64,000 nt of DNA from Legionella maceachernii (GTDB taxonomy: Bacteria > Pseudomonadota > Gammaproteobacteria > Legionellales > Legionellaceae), in assembly GCF_900167045.1 (NCBI RefSeq), contig NZ_FUXJ01000005.1, forward strand, positions 124,001 to 188,000, given 5' to 3'. The translations under genes were made by a program, and so were the position numbers. Every line of letters begins with the position of its first letter. The first letter of the stretch is position 1. The notes beneath the pieces were generated by a model. It did not search any database. It worked only from the letters and a program-made list of their open reading frames with translations, and was not told where the DNA came from. Shown piece after piece: positions 36,099 through 46,285 of this stretch.

Positions 36099-37544
36099 TC
36101 AACTTTTTTGCTGACTGCTTCCATGAAGATCGAAGGCTTCAGAGTCAATTCCATGCTCACGATCAAATACCTCTTCATGTTTTTTAGCCAAAAACCAAGG
36201 AAGCACAACAAAAAGGATTAATCCGCCAAGGAGAAATGCTTCAAAAAAGAAAACGTTGCCTACAGGGATTTGCGTGGGTGGAACAAAACCAATAAGCATC
36301 GCAGTGAGGCAGCATAAAATACCAAGTCCAGCAACAATCCACATCATTAGGTTTCCCCCAGGGATAGTGTAACTTCGATGCTTATGGGGTTGGCTATAAC
36401 GTAATTTTATCGCAGCAGAAAACATGAAAACATAAACGAGTAGAGCCATCTGGGCGCTAAGGTCGCTGAGAAGCCAGTAGGCTGCATTGATGGAATCCAA
36501 TAATATAAACACAGAGCTGAGTAAAGTGAAAATAACTCCCTGAGCGATTAAAATGGCCACAGGAGCGCCATGGCGATTTACTTTTGCCAGTCGCTCAGGC
36601 AAAGAGCCATCTCGTGCAGCAACCAATAAGCCTTTAGTCGGCCCGATAATCCAGGCTGAAACCCCGCTTACCCCACCAAGGATAATCAAGACAGCAATGA
36701 CTTTAGTCATCCAGGGTATGTGGTAATTGCTAAAAAATACGGCGTAGGCATCAATCAAACCAGATACAACACTTAATTCTTTATTAGGCACGACGATCAC
36801 AATGGCAAGCGAGCCTAATACAAGGGTAGCAAAGATGAGTATAGTGGAGTATAAAATGGCTCTTGGATAATCCCTCTGAGGATTTTTGACTTCTTCTGCG
36901 TGCACAGCAGACATTTCCATGCCAAGTAGCCCGAATAAAACAGCGGCAAAAAGCGATAAATTACCTACAGAGCTAAAGTCAGGAATCCAATTAAACGGCA
37001 TATCGATAGGAAGAGGTTTTCCCTGGAAAAGCCAAAGTGCACCTAAAATACTGACGAGAACCATGGGCAGGATAGTACCTAAACTTGCACCAATAATGCT
37101 CACTATGCTGGATACTCTCATGCCAAAGCAGTTGAGCAAAGTGAAAAGCCAGAACAAGCCAAGGACAGTGGTCAGTAAGTAAAATTTATTGTTAGCAAGC
37201 TCCGGGGCAAAAAGGTAGGACAAGGTTGCTGCAATAAAAGCTAAAATTGTGGGGTACCAAACAACATTATAAATCCACTGTAACCAAATCGTTATAAACC
37301 CAGCACGCCGTCCAAAGGCTTCACGAACCCAAACATAAAGCCCACCTGTGTTGGGATAAGCCGTTGCTAATTCCGCTGCAACAAGCGCAATGGGAATAAA
37401 AAAAGTGACGGCAGCAACTAAATAATAGGAGACTAAAGGTAAACCAAGTTTTGCACTTATGGGTAAAGTCCTCAGGCTATCAACAGCAATGACGTTGATC
37501 ATGACTAAGGAAAAAACCGACAAGACTTTTTTAGAAGGATGCAT
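36099..37544 (-). CDS. APC-superfamily amino-acid permease (GadC-like)
   Basis: The 481-aa protein has about 12 hydrophobic segments and an APC permease signature, with ELATAYPNTGGLYVWVREAFG after the second span and LGLLGMEMSAVHAEEVKNP at span 6. The overall pattern is nearest to glutamate:GABA-type antiporters and related amino-acid exchangers, but the substrate is not certain. The C-terminus is a charged cytosolic tail. AAGGAC precedes the ATG. It is transcribed away from a large palindromic element at 37690-37843. Confidence 0.85.
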   Translation of the reverse strand: MHPSKKVLSVFSLVMINVIAVDSLRTLPISAKLGLPLVSYYLVAAVTFFIPIALVAAELATAYPNTGGLYVWVREAFGRRAGFITIWLQWIYNVVWYPTILAFIAATLSYLFAPELANNKFYLLTTVLGLFWLFTLLNCFGMRVSSIVSIIGASLGTILPMVLVSILGALWLFQGKPLPIDMPFNWIPDFSSVGNLSLFAAVLFGLLGMEMSAVHAEEVKNPQRDYPRAILYSTILIFATLVLGSLAIVIVVPNKELSVVSGLIDAYAVFFSNYHIPWMTKVIAVLIILGGVSGVSAWIIGPTKGLLVAARDGSLPERLAKVNRHGAPVAILIAQGVIFTLLSSVFILLDSINAAYWLLSDLSAQMALLVYVFMFSAAIKLRYSQPHKHRSYTIPGGNLMMWIVAGLGILCCLTAMLIGFVPPTQIPVGNVFFFEAFLLGGLILFVVLPWFLAKKHEEVFDREHGIDSEAFDLHGSSQQKS

Positions 37545-37689
37545 GCAAAGTCCTTACTCGAGAATTGTTACTCAATTCTAAAAAATGGGTGGTAGATAAG
37601 TGCAAGCCACGCAGTTAAATTGACAGGCGGCAAAATTTAACAGTTTACCTACTTAAAATCAATCAGGTTAGTGGCTTCTTCAGGCCAAA

Positions 37690-37843
37690 CGCATCTAATT
37701 TTTGAACATAAAAACCTGTTTTTTTGCCTAACTTCCCGCGCTTTATGCGCGAGATTCATGCACTCTAAACGGGACGTAGACCTGATTGGCGCATAAAGCG
37801 CGGAATCAGGTCTTTTTGGTTTTATGTCCCACCATTAGATGCG
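37690..37843. repeat. Long palindromic element between acnA and the APC permease gene
   Basis: Three concentric inverted repeats span 154 bp: CGCATCTAAT (37690-37699) / ATTAGATGCG (37834-37843), ACATAAAAACC (37706-37716) / GGTTTTATGT (37818-37827), and a perfect 14-bp pair (37737-37750 / 37789-37802). An alternative local fold, AGACCTGATT (37778-37787) / AATCAGGTCT (37804-37813) followed by TTTT, looks like an intrinsic terminator on the plus strand. It lies just after the acnA stop. It may be a MITE-like element or a transcript-end structure; the rest of the 321-nt gap holds nothing else recognised. Confidence 0.65.
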
Positions 37844-37865
37844 TACGCGTGCTGGTTACTTTATC

Positions 37866-40538
37866 TCAAAGCAAATTACGAAGTACGTACTGCAAGATAC
37901 CGCCATGACGGTAATATTCGAGTTCATTTGCTGTGTCAATTCGGCAAATGACTTTTATTTTGTCTTCATGACCATTTTGGCGAGTGATGGTCATTTCCAG
38001 TCTCGCACCGGGTTTTAATGTGTCGTCCACGGCAATACTGATTTGTTCGCTACCATCAAGGTTCAATGTTTTTCGTGTTGTTCCTTCTTGAAATTGCAAG
38101 GGAAGTATCCCCATGCCAATCAGGTTGGAACGATGAATACGTTCAAAACTCTCAGCAATCACGGCTTTTACTCCCAAAAGATTAGTTCCTTTTGCTGCCC
38201 AATCGCGTGAAGAGCCTGTTCCGTACTCTTTACCGGCAATCACCACCAACTGCTGTTTATCTTTCTGGTAAAGCATGGAAGCATCATAAATGGACATCAC
38301 TTTGCCAGTGGGTATATGACGAGTAATGCCTCCTTCAATGTCCGGTGTCATTTCGTTGCGGATGCGGATATTGGCAAAGGTTCCTCGCATCATCACCTCA
38401 TGATTTCCGCGCCGCGAACCATATGAGTTAAAGTCGGCCTCTGTTACGCCTTGAGATTTTAGGTATAAACCTGCAGGTGAGTTTGCTTTAATAGAGCCTG
38501 CCGGTGAAATATGATCGGTTGTAATTGAATCACCTAAAAGGGCTAAGACATAAGCCTTGGTGACTGGTTTGATGGATTGTGGTGTTTTAGGCAAGTTTTC
38601 AAAATACGGTGGATGCTGAATGTAAGTCGAACTTGCATTCCAATTGTAAGTCGAGCTACTGCTGGTTTTTATTCCTTGCCAATGACTATCCCCTTGGAAG
38701 ACTTCAGCGTATTCCTTGCGGAACATTGAACCATTTACCTTGGCAACCTCATGAGCAATCTCTTCATTGCTCGGCCAAATATCTTTAAGATAAACGGCTT
38801 TGCCGTCAGCACTTTCACCAATGGGATCTTGGGCTAAGTTAATCCGAACAGTTCCAGCGAGCGCAAAAGCAACGACTAAAGGAGGAGACGCTAACCAATT
38901 TGCACGAACTTGAGGATGAACTCTTCCTTCAAAGTTACGATTCCCTGAAAGAACGGAGGACACTACGAGATCATGGTCATTGACCGCTTGGGAAACAGAA
39001 TCAGGAAGCGGTCCTGAGTTACCAATGCATGTAGTACAGCCATAGCCCACCAAATTAAACCCGAGTTCGTCGAGGTACGTTTGTAATCCTGCGTATTTCA
39101 AATAATCAGTGACCACTTTTGATCCAGGAGCCAAAGAAGATTTAACCCAAGGCTTACGTTTTAACCCTTTCTCTACCGCCTTTTTTGCCACCAGGCCTGC
39201 AGCCATTAATACACTCGGATTTGAAGTGTTAGTGCAACTGGTTATAGCAGCAATGACCACATCTCCGTGATGCATTTCATAGGATTCTCCTTTAACCGCA
39301 AAAGCATTATCCATTTCATTGATTTTACCTACTCCTTCCATAAACGCGGAAAACTCCTGAGAGAGCGAAGGTAAATTCACTTTGTCTTGAGGACGTTTGG
39401 GGCCAGCAAGTGAGGGTTCCACCGTGGATAAATCAAGACTTAATGTGTCAGTAAAAACAGGATCTTCTGCATTGCTGTCATACCACAAGCCTTGTGCTTT
39501 GGCATATGCTTCAACTAACGCGATAGTATGTGAATCGCGACCTGTCAATTGCATGTAATGGAGAGTCTCTTTATCGACAGGGAAAAAGCCGCAAGTCGCA
39601 CCGTATTCCGGTGCCATGTTAGAGATGGTTGCGCGATCGGCAAGGGGCAATTCCGCAAGACCAGGGCCATAGAATTCAACAAATTTACCGACAACTCCTT
39701 TTTTACGGAGCATCTGTGTGACAGTTAACACTAAATCCGTTGCCGTAATGCCTTCTCGCATTTTTCCTGTTAATTTAAATCCAATAACCTCGGGTATGAG
39801 CATGGAAATAGGTTGTCCCAGCATTGCCGCTTCTGCTTCTATGCCGCCGACCCCCCAACCGAGTACACCTAAGCCATTAATCATTGTGGTGTGTGAGTCG
39901 GTACCGACAAGAGTATCTGGATAAGCATACCAGGTCCCATTTTCTTGACTTGACCAGACCGCTTTTCCTAAATATTCCAAATTAACTTGGTGACAGATCC
40001 CTGTACCTGGAGGCACTACCTGGAAATTAGCAAACGCTTTCTGCCCCCAACGTAAGAACTCATAACGCTCGATGTTACGTTCCAATTCAATTTCAGTATT
40101 CACTTTCAGGGCATCGGGACTGGCAAATTTATCGACCATTACTGAATGGTCAATCACTAAATCCACGGGGGAAAGCGGTGAAATTTTTTCTGGATTTCCT
40201 CCCATTTTTTCCAAAGCCGTGCGCATGGCTGCTAAATCGACGACCGCAGGCACGCCGGTGAAATCTTGCATTAATACCCTTGCCGGACGATAAGCAATCT
40301 CATGTTGCGAGGTTTTGGTATGTATCCAATCAGCCAGGGCTTTGATGTCTTCTGTCGTCACTGTACTGCCGTCTTCAAAGCGCAATAAGTTTTCGAAAAG
40401 GACTTTGAGCGAGTAGGGTAGGCGATTAATGCCTTTAAAATGTCTTTTCTCTGCTTCTTTGAGGCTAAAATAATGGTAGGTTTTATCTTCTACTTGTAAT
40501 TGGCATTCAGTTGAGAGACTGTTTTGGCCCACTTTCAT
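37866..40538 (-). CDS. acnA: Aconitate hydratase A
   Basis: AcnA (890 aa) interconverts citrate and isocitrate in the TCA cycle. The [4Fe-4S] ligands are visible in [10 protein letters not shown] and [13 protein letters not shown]. Other family motifs are [15 protein letters not shown] and [16 protein letters not shown]. The length matches the IRP/AcnA type rather than AcnB. GGAG lies before the ATG. It is a single gene upstream of the long palindromic element. Confidence 0.98.
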   Translation of the reverse strand: MKVGQNSLSTECQLQVEDKTYHYFSLKEAEKRHFKGINRLPYSLKVLFENLLRFEDGSTVTTEDIKALADWIHTKTSQHEIAYRPARVLMQDFTGVPAVVDLAAMRTALEKMGGNPEKISPLSPVDLVIDHSVMVDKFASPDALKVNTEIELERNIERYEFLRWGQKAFANFQVVPPGTGICHQVNLEYLGKAVWSSQENGTWYAYPDTLVGTDSHTTMINGLGVLGWGVGGIEAEAAMLGQPISMLIPEVIGFKLTGKMREGITATDLVLTVTQMLRKKGVVGKFVEFYGPGLAELPLADRATISNMAPEYGATCGFFPVDKETLHYMQLTGRDSHTIALVEAYAKAQGLWYDSNAEDPVFTDTLSLDLSTVEPSLAGPKRPQDKVNLPSLSQEFSAFMEGVGKINEMDNAFAVKGESYEMHHGDVVIAAITSCTNTSNPSVLMAAGLVAKKAVEKGLKRKPWVKSSLAPGSKVVTDYLKYAGLQTYLDELGFNLVGYGCTTCIGNSGPLPDSVSQAVNDHDLVVSSVLSGNRNFEGRVHPQVRANWLASPPLVVAFALAGTVRINLAQDPIGESADGKAVYLKDIWPSNEEIAHEVAKVNGSMFRKEYAEVFQGDSHWQGIKTSSSSTYNWNASSTYIQHPPYFENLPKTPQSIKPVTKAYVLALLGDSITTDHISPAGSIKANSPAGLYLKSQGVTEADFNSYGSRRGNHEVMMRGTFANIRIRNEMTPDIEGGITRHIPTGKVMSIYDASMLYQKDKQQLVVIAGKEYGTGSSRDWAAKGTNLLGVKAVIAESFERIHRSNLIGMGILPLQFQEGTTRKTLNLDGSEQISIAVDDTLKPGARLEMTITRQNGHEDKIKVICRIDTANELEYYRHGGILQYVLRNLL

Positions 40539-40660
40539 ATACCGACTCCATTGAGTTCAAAGCAATTATGATAGCTCAAATAAAGCAAGTTTTCATGGGC
40601 CAAAGGAATGCTTCAGCAATTTTTTTTAATTAAAGGATGTCAATCATTGACTGGATAAGG

Positions 40661-41296
40661 TTATTGTACTTTTAGGTGCTCCTCAAGCTCAAATTCTTCA
40701 TTTGCAGACCTACTGGGTGTACCAGTCGCAACGGCAATGGCCGCATTAAATAATTCCTCTTCTTTCTTGAATACTGCTGCCTCATTGGGTCGGGTGATAC
40801 AAAACGAGTAATAAGCGCTCGGGAATAGAAAGCTGAGTGCAACTCCTAGGGTAATGAGTGCGGCAGGCAAATTGACCGGGATAAGGAATAAACTCAAAAC
40901 TAATAGTCCAAGACCACCGTAGAAAAAAGCACTGGATGCAGTATCGGCAAAGCTATAGGAAAGATCTGGATTCTCACCCACATAACAGTAAAGCCCAGAA
41001 TTATGGTATCGGCTGAGTGGATCTGTCATTCCTGGGGTTTCAAAATAGTCTTTTAATGTTTTTGCGAAAGCATAAAAACTATTGATGTAAGGTTGTTGGT
41101 GACTTGGTTTTTTAAATCGTTCAATTTGCCTTCTGAAAGCAGCCGCTCTCTCATCAATCAGGTGTAAAAGAGATTGAACTTGATTATGATCGTAGTTTTT
41201 TGATGGTAACTGCATTAACTGCTTCGCTTCTTGTAAGGCTTGCTCTGCCTCATTAAGCGCTTTTTTAGGTAAATATCGATAGAAAAATCTTGCCAT
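40661..41296 (-). CDS. Membrane-hairpin protein of unknown function, effector-like
   Basis: The 211-aa protein has a basic helical N-terminus (FFYRYLPKKALNEAEQALQ), a helical middle, two adjacent hydrophobic segments (about 115-160, GGLGLLVLSLFLIPVNLP and following) and an acidic C-terminal tail with EEFELEEHL. The acidic cluster near the C-terminus matches the E-block trend of Dot/Icm substrates, but secretion is inferred. The ATG at 41296 is preferred to that at 41341 because GAGGG precedes it. I know no family. Confidence 0.6.
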   Translation of the reverse strand: MARFFYRYLPKKALNEAEQALQEAKQLMQLPSKNYDHNQVQSLLHLIDERAAAFRRQIERFKKPSHQQPYINSFYAFAKTLKDYFETPGMTDPLSRYHNSGLYCYVGENPDLSYSFADTASSAFFYGGLGLLVLSLFLIPVNLPAALITLGVALSFLFPSAYYSFCITRPNEAAVFKKEEELFNAAIAVATGTPSRSANEEFELEEHLKVQ

Positions 41297-41848
41297 AATC
41301 TGACCCTCATTTGAACACTGGAGCAAGCCTAACATGGTCAAACTATTAGCAGAAGAACAGGAGCCCTGCTTTTACAGCTAAGTAATAATTATTAACACAA
41401 TATTAAGGTTTAGAATTTATTATTTTATGTATTAATCGTGCTTAGTTTCGAACGTCTAAAAAGGAGTTTTGGCGGATAATGACCTTAATTGTGCTCTTTT
41501 TTCCGCAATAAGATTTATGCAGGAGAATGAGCGATTAATCGACCAATTTTGCTCTAATAACAATTAAGGATACCCACGCTTATTTTTCTAATAAAAGGAG
41601 AGAAAAAAGCAATAAAATCGAAGAGAACAATGAACAAGACATGAAAGTCAATTCAACGGGTGATGTTTCATTCACTCTGGCAATGGATTCGAATTCGCGT
41701 ACGTCAGTAGAAGTGAGGGTTTTTAAAAAGCAAAAAAGGGTAAAATAAACAGTAAGCGGATTGGTTTTTCTAAGCTATTATTCATGAAATCATCCTTTTT
41801 CATCAATATCAATGGATTATAGACTTCAATTCAATGGGGAATTTTAGC
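41297..41848. other. 552-nt interval with a possible 35-codon ORF
   Basis: The stretch between the effector-like gene and the uL16 hydroxylase holds no clear gene. A possible ORF at 41641-41748 would give 35 residues (starting MKVNSTGDVSFTLAMD); the frame is open from about 41539 but has no good start or ribosome-binding site, so it may be a gene remnant. The region is AT rich and should contain the hydroxylase promoter. Confidence 0.3.
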
Positions 41849-43027
41849 ATGCTTTGTTTTACAGAAATCAGTGCAAACGAATTTTTAAATCACTATTGGC
41901 AAAAAAAGCCTCTTGTTATTCGCCAGGCTTTGCCTGATTTTATCAATGCATTAACTCCTGATGAATTAGCCGGTTTAGCCATGGAAGAAGAAATAGAAAG
42001 TCGAATTGTTTTTGAAACACCGAATAAAGCCCCCCGTTGGCATTTAAAACGTGGCCCTTTTTCCGAAAGTGATTTCACTCGCTTGCCTGCGACGCATTGG
42101 ACCTTGCTGGTGCAAGGTGTTGACCGTTTTATTCCGGATGTCTATGCAATGCTCGATCACTTTGATTTTATCCCTCAATGGCGAATTGATGATGTGATGA
42201 TCAGTTACGCAGTTAATCATGGCAGTGTAGGACCGCATTATGATAATTATGATGTTTTCTTATATCAGGCAAAAGGGCGACGAAAATGGTCGCTTACTAC
42301 TAAAGATTGTAATAATCATAATTACCTAGCTGACACCGAGTTACGCATTATGAAGCAATTTGACATCGAAGATGAATACATACTTGAAGAAGGGGATATG
42401 CTTTATCTCCCGCCTCATGTGGGGCACTATGGTATAGCCATCTCAGAAGCGTGCATGACGTATTCTTTCGGTTATCGCAGTTATCAAGGCCACGAACTAT
42501 GGGATAGTTATGCGGAGTATTTAGCAGAACAAGGACAGTCCACCTTGTTGTATCAAGATCCGATTTGGGAGCCTAATCGTGGAACTTCAGAACTGCCGCA
42601 ACAGGCTTGGCTAAACGCAAAAAAACTGATGAGGCATCTATTAGATAATGAAGAGCTACTTAAATCTTGGTTTGGCTGTTTTGTCACCCGGTTGGATTGC
42701 CAAGCAGAAGCATTATTGCCTTCTCCACTGAACAAGAAAAGTGCTCAGTTAGATCATTTTGTTAAAGAATTAAAAAACAGTGAAGGGCTCATTCGCAACC
42801 CGCTTTGCCGTTTTGCTTATCAAGAATCGATTGATCGACGATTCCTTCATTTATTTATCAATGGGGGTTTGTGGGACTCGGACCAAGCCGCTAACGATTT
42901 AATTAAGGCAGTGGCGAATTCACGGGTCTTGACCACTAAAAGACTCATTCCTTTTATTAACGACAAGCACAATCAGATATTCTTGTTTAAATTATGGCGA
43001 CTACGCTGGTTAGAGTTCATCGAATAA
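41849..43027 (+). CDS. roxA: Ribosomal protein uL16 arginine 3-hydroxylase (RoxA/YcfD-like)
   Basis: The 392-aa JmjC/cupin protein matches the RoxA family. It hydroxylates an Arg of ribosomal protein uL16 using Fe(II), O2 and 2-oxoglutarate. The iron ligands are seen as HxD in GPHYDNYDVF and the distal His in PPHVGHYG; the N-terminus shows HYWQKKPLVIRQALP. A winged-helix C-terminal part follows. The ATG at 41849 follows GGGGA at suitable spacing; an ATG at 41834 is an alternative. Confidence 0.9.
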   Translation: MLCFTEISANEFLNHYWQKKPLVIRQALPDFINALTPDELAGLAMEEEIESRIVFETPNKAPRWHLKRGPFSESDFTRLPATHWTLLVQGVDRFIPDVYAMLDHFDFIPQWRIDDVMISYAVNHGSVGPHYDNYDVFLYQAKGRRKWSLTTKDCNNHNYLADTELRIMKQFDIEDEYILEEGDMLYLPPHVGHYGIAISEACMTYSFGYRSYQGHELWDSYAEYLAEQGQSTLLYQDPIWEPNRGTSELPQQAWLNAKKLMRHLLDNEELLKSWFGCFVTRLDCQAEALLPSPLNKKSAQLDHFVKELKNSEGLIRNPLCRFAYQESIDRRFLHLFINGGLWDSDQAANDLIKAVANSRVLTTKRLIPFINDKHNQIFLFKLWRLRWLEFIE

Positions 43028-43157
43028 CCTTTTTTGGTAAAAGCGCTTTACAAATCGCAATTTCAATTCATTGCTATCATAAAATTATCTTCGTTCATTT
43101 GGTATAGATATTGCAAACGAATAGAGAATCAATTCATTCAATGGCGGAGGATTTTTA

Positions 43158-44081
43158 ATGATAAAGAAATACCTTTTAAGTCTAACTTTATTAGGATTTA
43201 GCTTGATCAATTCCTCCTTTGCTTTTGAAAAAGAAGTTGCAATCACCATTGATGATTTACCTTATGTGGGGTTTGCAAATAATGATGCCGCTAAATTAAA
43301 ACGAGAAGAGGTTAGAATCTGGAAAATCATGCAAGCACTTATTGATAACAATGTGCCTGCCACAGGTTTTGTTATCGCAGGAAACATAGAAAATGGCCAA
43401 TGGGAGCTTTTAGAACAATTACAGCAAGCGGGTATTGTGATAGGTAATCATACCTATACTCATGCCAATTTAAATGCAATGAGCACTGACAAATACATCT
43501 CCAATGTGGAAAAAGCAGATAAAATTCTAGCCCCTCTCATGTCATCACCGAAGTATTTTCGTTACCCTTTTTTAGCTGAAGGTAGAGGTGAGAAAAAACA
43601 GCGAGTGCAGGATTTTCTCGCGGCAAATAATTACATTATTGCGCCAGTGACTATTGACAGCAAAGATTTCGTTTTTAATGCTCGGCTATACGCAATGTCA
43701 TACAAAGTGCGAGAAAAGAATTTAAATCGTATTAAGCAAGAATACTTAGCTTATCTCGCAAGTCAAATCCAAAAAGCAGAAAGGATTGCCAAAAATAAAA
43801 ATCAACCGATAAAACAAATTTTGCTCATTCATTCTAATTTGCTCAATAGCTACTGCATGGAAGAGATTATTGCTATGTTTAAGAAAAACGGTTATCGATT
43901 CATTAGCTTGTCAGAAGCGCTGCAACAACCCGTACTGGGGGAAAACTCATCGACAGGGAATGACATAGCTGATAGTTTAGATCAAACCGCAGGTGTATCG
44001 AAGATAGCCCCTATTGATGACCCGCCACTCAATGATTCAACATCCCCAGAAGAAAGTGAATTTGAAAAATGGATATTTTAA
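43158..44081 (+). CDS. Exported polysaccharide deacetylase
   Basis: The 307-aa protein has a signal peptide (ending SFA-F) and a NodB-type CE4 domain. The motif TIDDLPY carries the paired Asp, GNHTYTH the metal-binding HxxxH, and RYPFLAEG the third motif. The substrate is unknown; periplasmic location would fit peptidoglycan, chitin-like or surface polysaccharide. The C-terminal 40 residues are low-complexity and acidic (SPEESEFEKWIF). GGAGG lies before the ATG. It is followed by cpdA in the same direction. Confidence 0.88.
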   Translation: MIKKYLLSLTLLGFSLINSSFAFEKEVAITIDDLPYVGFANNDAAKLKREEVRIWKIMQALIDNNVPATGFVIAGNIENGQWELLEQLQQAGIVIGNHTYTHANLNAMSTDKYISNVEKADKILAPLMSSPKYFRYPFLAEGRGEKKQRVQDFLAANNYIIAPVTIDSKDFVFNARLYAMSYKVREKNLNRIKQEYLAYLASQIQKAERIAKNKNQPIKQILLIHSNLLNSYCMEEIIAMFKKNGYRFISLSEALQQPVLGENSSTGNDIADSLDQTAGVSKIAPIDDPPLNDSTSPEESEFEKWIF

Positions 44082-44127
44082 TGCATTATGATTACAATGC
44101 AATGAAACAATTCGGTTCTTTATCGAT

Positions 44128-44901
44128 ATGTTCAATGATTTTTCCACAAAAGACAGTCTGAAAATTCTACAAATTACAGATACGCACCTCTTTGCTCATC
44201 ATTCCAGTTTGTTCGGTGTTAATCCTAATAAAAATTTTGATGAGGTTATGAAGGTCATTTTTAGAAATGAACTTGAAGATACCGACTTTATTTTATTAAC
44301 AGGGGATTTATCACAAGATGAAACCTCAGCTGCCTATCAGCATTTATTGAAGTCATTTAAAAACTGCAAGAGCCGTGTTTTTTGGCTCCCGGGGAATCAT
44401 GATAATGAAAGCGTTATGAGTGCGGTTTTTAATTCATTCTCTTTGTTTACACGCACAAGATTACTTGAATTAAAGCATTGGAATTTAGTGTTTATTCACT
44501 CTAAGCTTGAAGGCTCTGGGAGTGGTTATATTCATTTAGATGAGTTAAACGAAGTAGAAAAAATCATCAATGCAAGCAAAAAGAATATCGCTTTAATCAT
44601 GCACCACCATCCCATTCCTGTTAATACCCCATTGATCGATCAGTATATTTTGAACAATAGAGAGGATTTATGGAAAACCATTTCCAATTCTAAAGTGAAA
44701 TTAATTGTTACTGGCCATGTGCATGGAGATTATAGCTTTGTTTACCAAGGTGTTAACGTGGAGTGTTCACCAGCTACTGTATTTCAAATTAAGAAAGGTA
44801 CTGATACGTTGCAAATTGAGCATTCAATAGGGTATAAAATTCATTATTTTGATAAGGATAGATACCGTTCTAAAGCAGTAATATGGGAAGGGACTGCATA
44901 G
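44128..44901 (+). CDS. cpdA: 3',5'-cyclic-AMP phosphodiesterase (CpdA-like)
   Basis: The 257-aa calcineurin-like metallophosphoesterase carries the full motif set: DTH (QITDTHLF), GD (LTGDLSQD), GNHD (LPGNHDNE), H (MHHHPIP) and GHVHGD. CpdA hydrolyses cAMP in the cytosol and sets its level. The class III cyclase-like gene at 32104 could be part of the same signalling network. A hairpin GGTCAATC / GATTGACC (44901-44925) follows the stop. Confidence 0.9.
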   Translation: MFNDFSTKDSLKILQITDTHLFAHHSSLFGVNPNKNFDEVMKVIFRNELEDTDFILLTGDLSQDETSAAYQHLLKSFKNCKSRVFWLPGNHDNESVMSAVFNSFSLFTRTRLLELKHWNLVFIHSKLEGSGSGYIHLDELNEVEKIINASKKNIALIMHHHPIPVNTPLIDQYILNNREDLWKTISNSKVKLIVTGHVHGDYSFVYQGVNVECSPATVFQIKKGTDTLQIEHSIGYKIHYFDKDRYRSKAVIWEGTA

Positions 44902-44925
44902 GTCAATCCGATTAACCGATTGACC
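44901..44925. terminator. Hairpin between convergent cpdA and mltA
   Basis: GGTCAATC (44901-44908) pairs with GATTGACC (44918-44925). It lies between convergent genes but no T-run follows on the plus strand, so it is a terminator-like structure of moderate strength. Confidence 0.45.
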
Positions 44926-44938
44926 CAGAAGTCGAGAT

Positions 44939-46150
44939 CTAAGCCATTTTTTTCTGTAATTTAGTCATCATGTGATTAGGTAGCAAAAGCCAATAATGCC
45001 CTGGATTTTTCATGTGACCTGCAATAAAAGTCGCTTTTTCACCAGCTCCCCAATAGACATCACCACGCACTAAACCTTTAATTGCGCCGCCGGTGTCTTG
45101 AGCAATCATTAAGCGTTGAAAGGCTTTCTCTTGGTCTGGGTTCACATCAGGCCTTGTAGTACTTAACCACAGTGGTGCTCCTAAAGGAATCCATTTTTTA
45201 TCAATTGCTAAGGAGTACCCTGGGGTCAGGGCAACACCTTGAGAACCCAGCGCAGCTTCATCTTTCAAATAATGAAAAAACACAAAGGACTTATTTTGAT
45301 TTAACACCTTGTGCATTTGCTCAGGATTTTCTTCCAGATAGCGCTTAATGTGCTGCATGGAGGCATTATCCCTTGTCATAACTCCTTGATCGATGAGAAC
45401 ACGTGCGACTGAAGTATAAGGAGCGCCATTCTCGCCGGCATAGCCTAGATGTACTCGTGAACCATCGTCAAGCTCAACGGTGCCTGAACCTTGAATTTCT
45501 AAGAAAAGGCGATCTATATGACTATTCACCCAAATTAACACCGGTGCTTTTTCCGCTATAGCCCCATTATTGATTTCAGCGCGAGTATAATAGGGAAGCA
45601 CTTGATTATCAGCCATTCGCCCTACAATTCGGCGATTTTTAAGGGTTGGATCAAATAAGCCTAAGTTAATTGTCACAAGGTTAGTAGGTAAGCCATAAAT
45701 AGGGACGTTATATTCTTTAGATTTGGTACGGCTGCCACGCAATTGCGCCATATAATAACCGGTGAATAGTCCACGTACTGGCTGATTATTGTTGAATTCA
45801 ACGGGAGTGAACCATTGCTGAAAAAACGCTCTTGCAGTGGTTTCCGAAAGCGGATGAATCGCAAGTGCAGCACGGCAGGCAGGTTGCCAGTCTTTTGCTC
45901 GTAAAGCGATATGCTCGCTACCTACTAATTGTTCGGGATCTTGCTTCAAAAAAGCTTTACAAGAGATCTGGAAGGCAAGGAGCGATTTTTTTACCTTGGC
46001 TGTTTTCCAACCGGGTAATTGTTCGAATGATTTCTGCTTTAATACGATTTCTTTGGGCTTTTGGGGCTTTTGTAGCCAATGCCACCACGAAAAGAAACCT
46101 AGTATTGAGAGCAGAGCGATTCCTGTAGTAAGTATTAATTTTCTTTTCAT
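44939..46150 (-). CDS. mltA: Membrane-bound lytic murein transglycosylase A
   Basis: MltA (403 aa) cleaves peptidoglycan glycan strands to 1,6-anhydro-muropeptides. An N-terminal membrane segment (about 5-22) replaces the usual lipoprotein signal. The MltA insert domain follows, and the C-terminal 3D domain shows the catalytic Asp region AQDTGGAIKG and the RGDVYWGAG motif. The neighbour L,D-transpeptidase-like and deacetylase genes are in other units. Confidence 0.95.
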   Translation of the reverse strand: MKRKLILTTGIALLSILGFFSWWHWLQKPQKPKEIVLKQKSFEQLPGWKTAKVKKSLLAFQISCKAFLKQDPEQLVGSEHIALRAKDWQPACRAALAIHPLSETTARAFFQQWFTPVEFNNNQPVRGLFTGYYMAQLRGSRTKSKEYNVPIYGLPTNLVTINLGLFDPTLKNRRIVGRMADNQVLPYYTRAEINNGAIAEKAPVLIWVNSHIDRLFLEIQGSGTVELDDGSRVHLGYAGENGAPYTSVARVLIDQGVMTRDNASMQHIKRYLEENPEQMHKVLNQNKSFVFFHYLKDEAALGSQGVALTPGYSLAIDKKWIPLGAPLWLSTTRPDVNPDQEKAFQRLMIAQDTGGAIKGLVRGDVYWGAGEKATFIAGHMKNPGHYWLLLPNHMMTKLQKKMA

Positions 46151-46285
46151 AACTGGGCAAATTTTACACGAATTGGAATTGAATGCAACTCTTTTTTTAA
46201 ATCTAAACAGTTAACCAATTGGTTTTTATCGATAAAATAATATAACTTTGTTTTAGATATTGATCAAATTGAGTTCCAGGATGGA

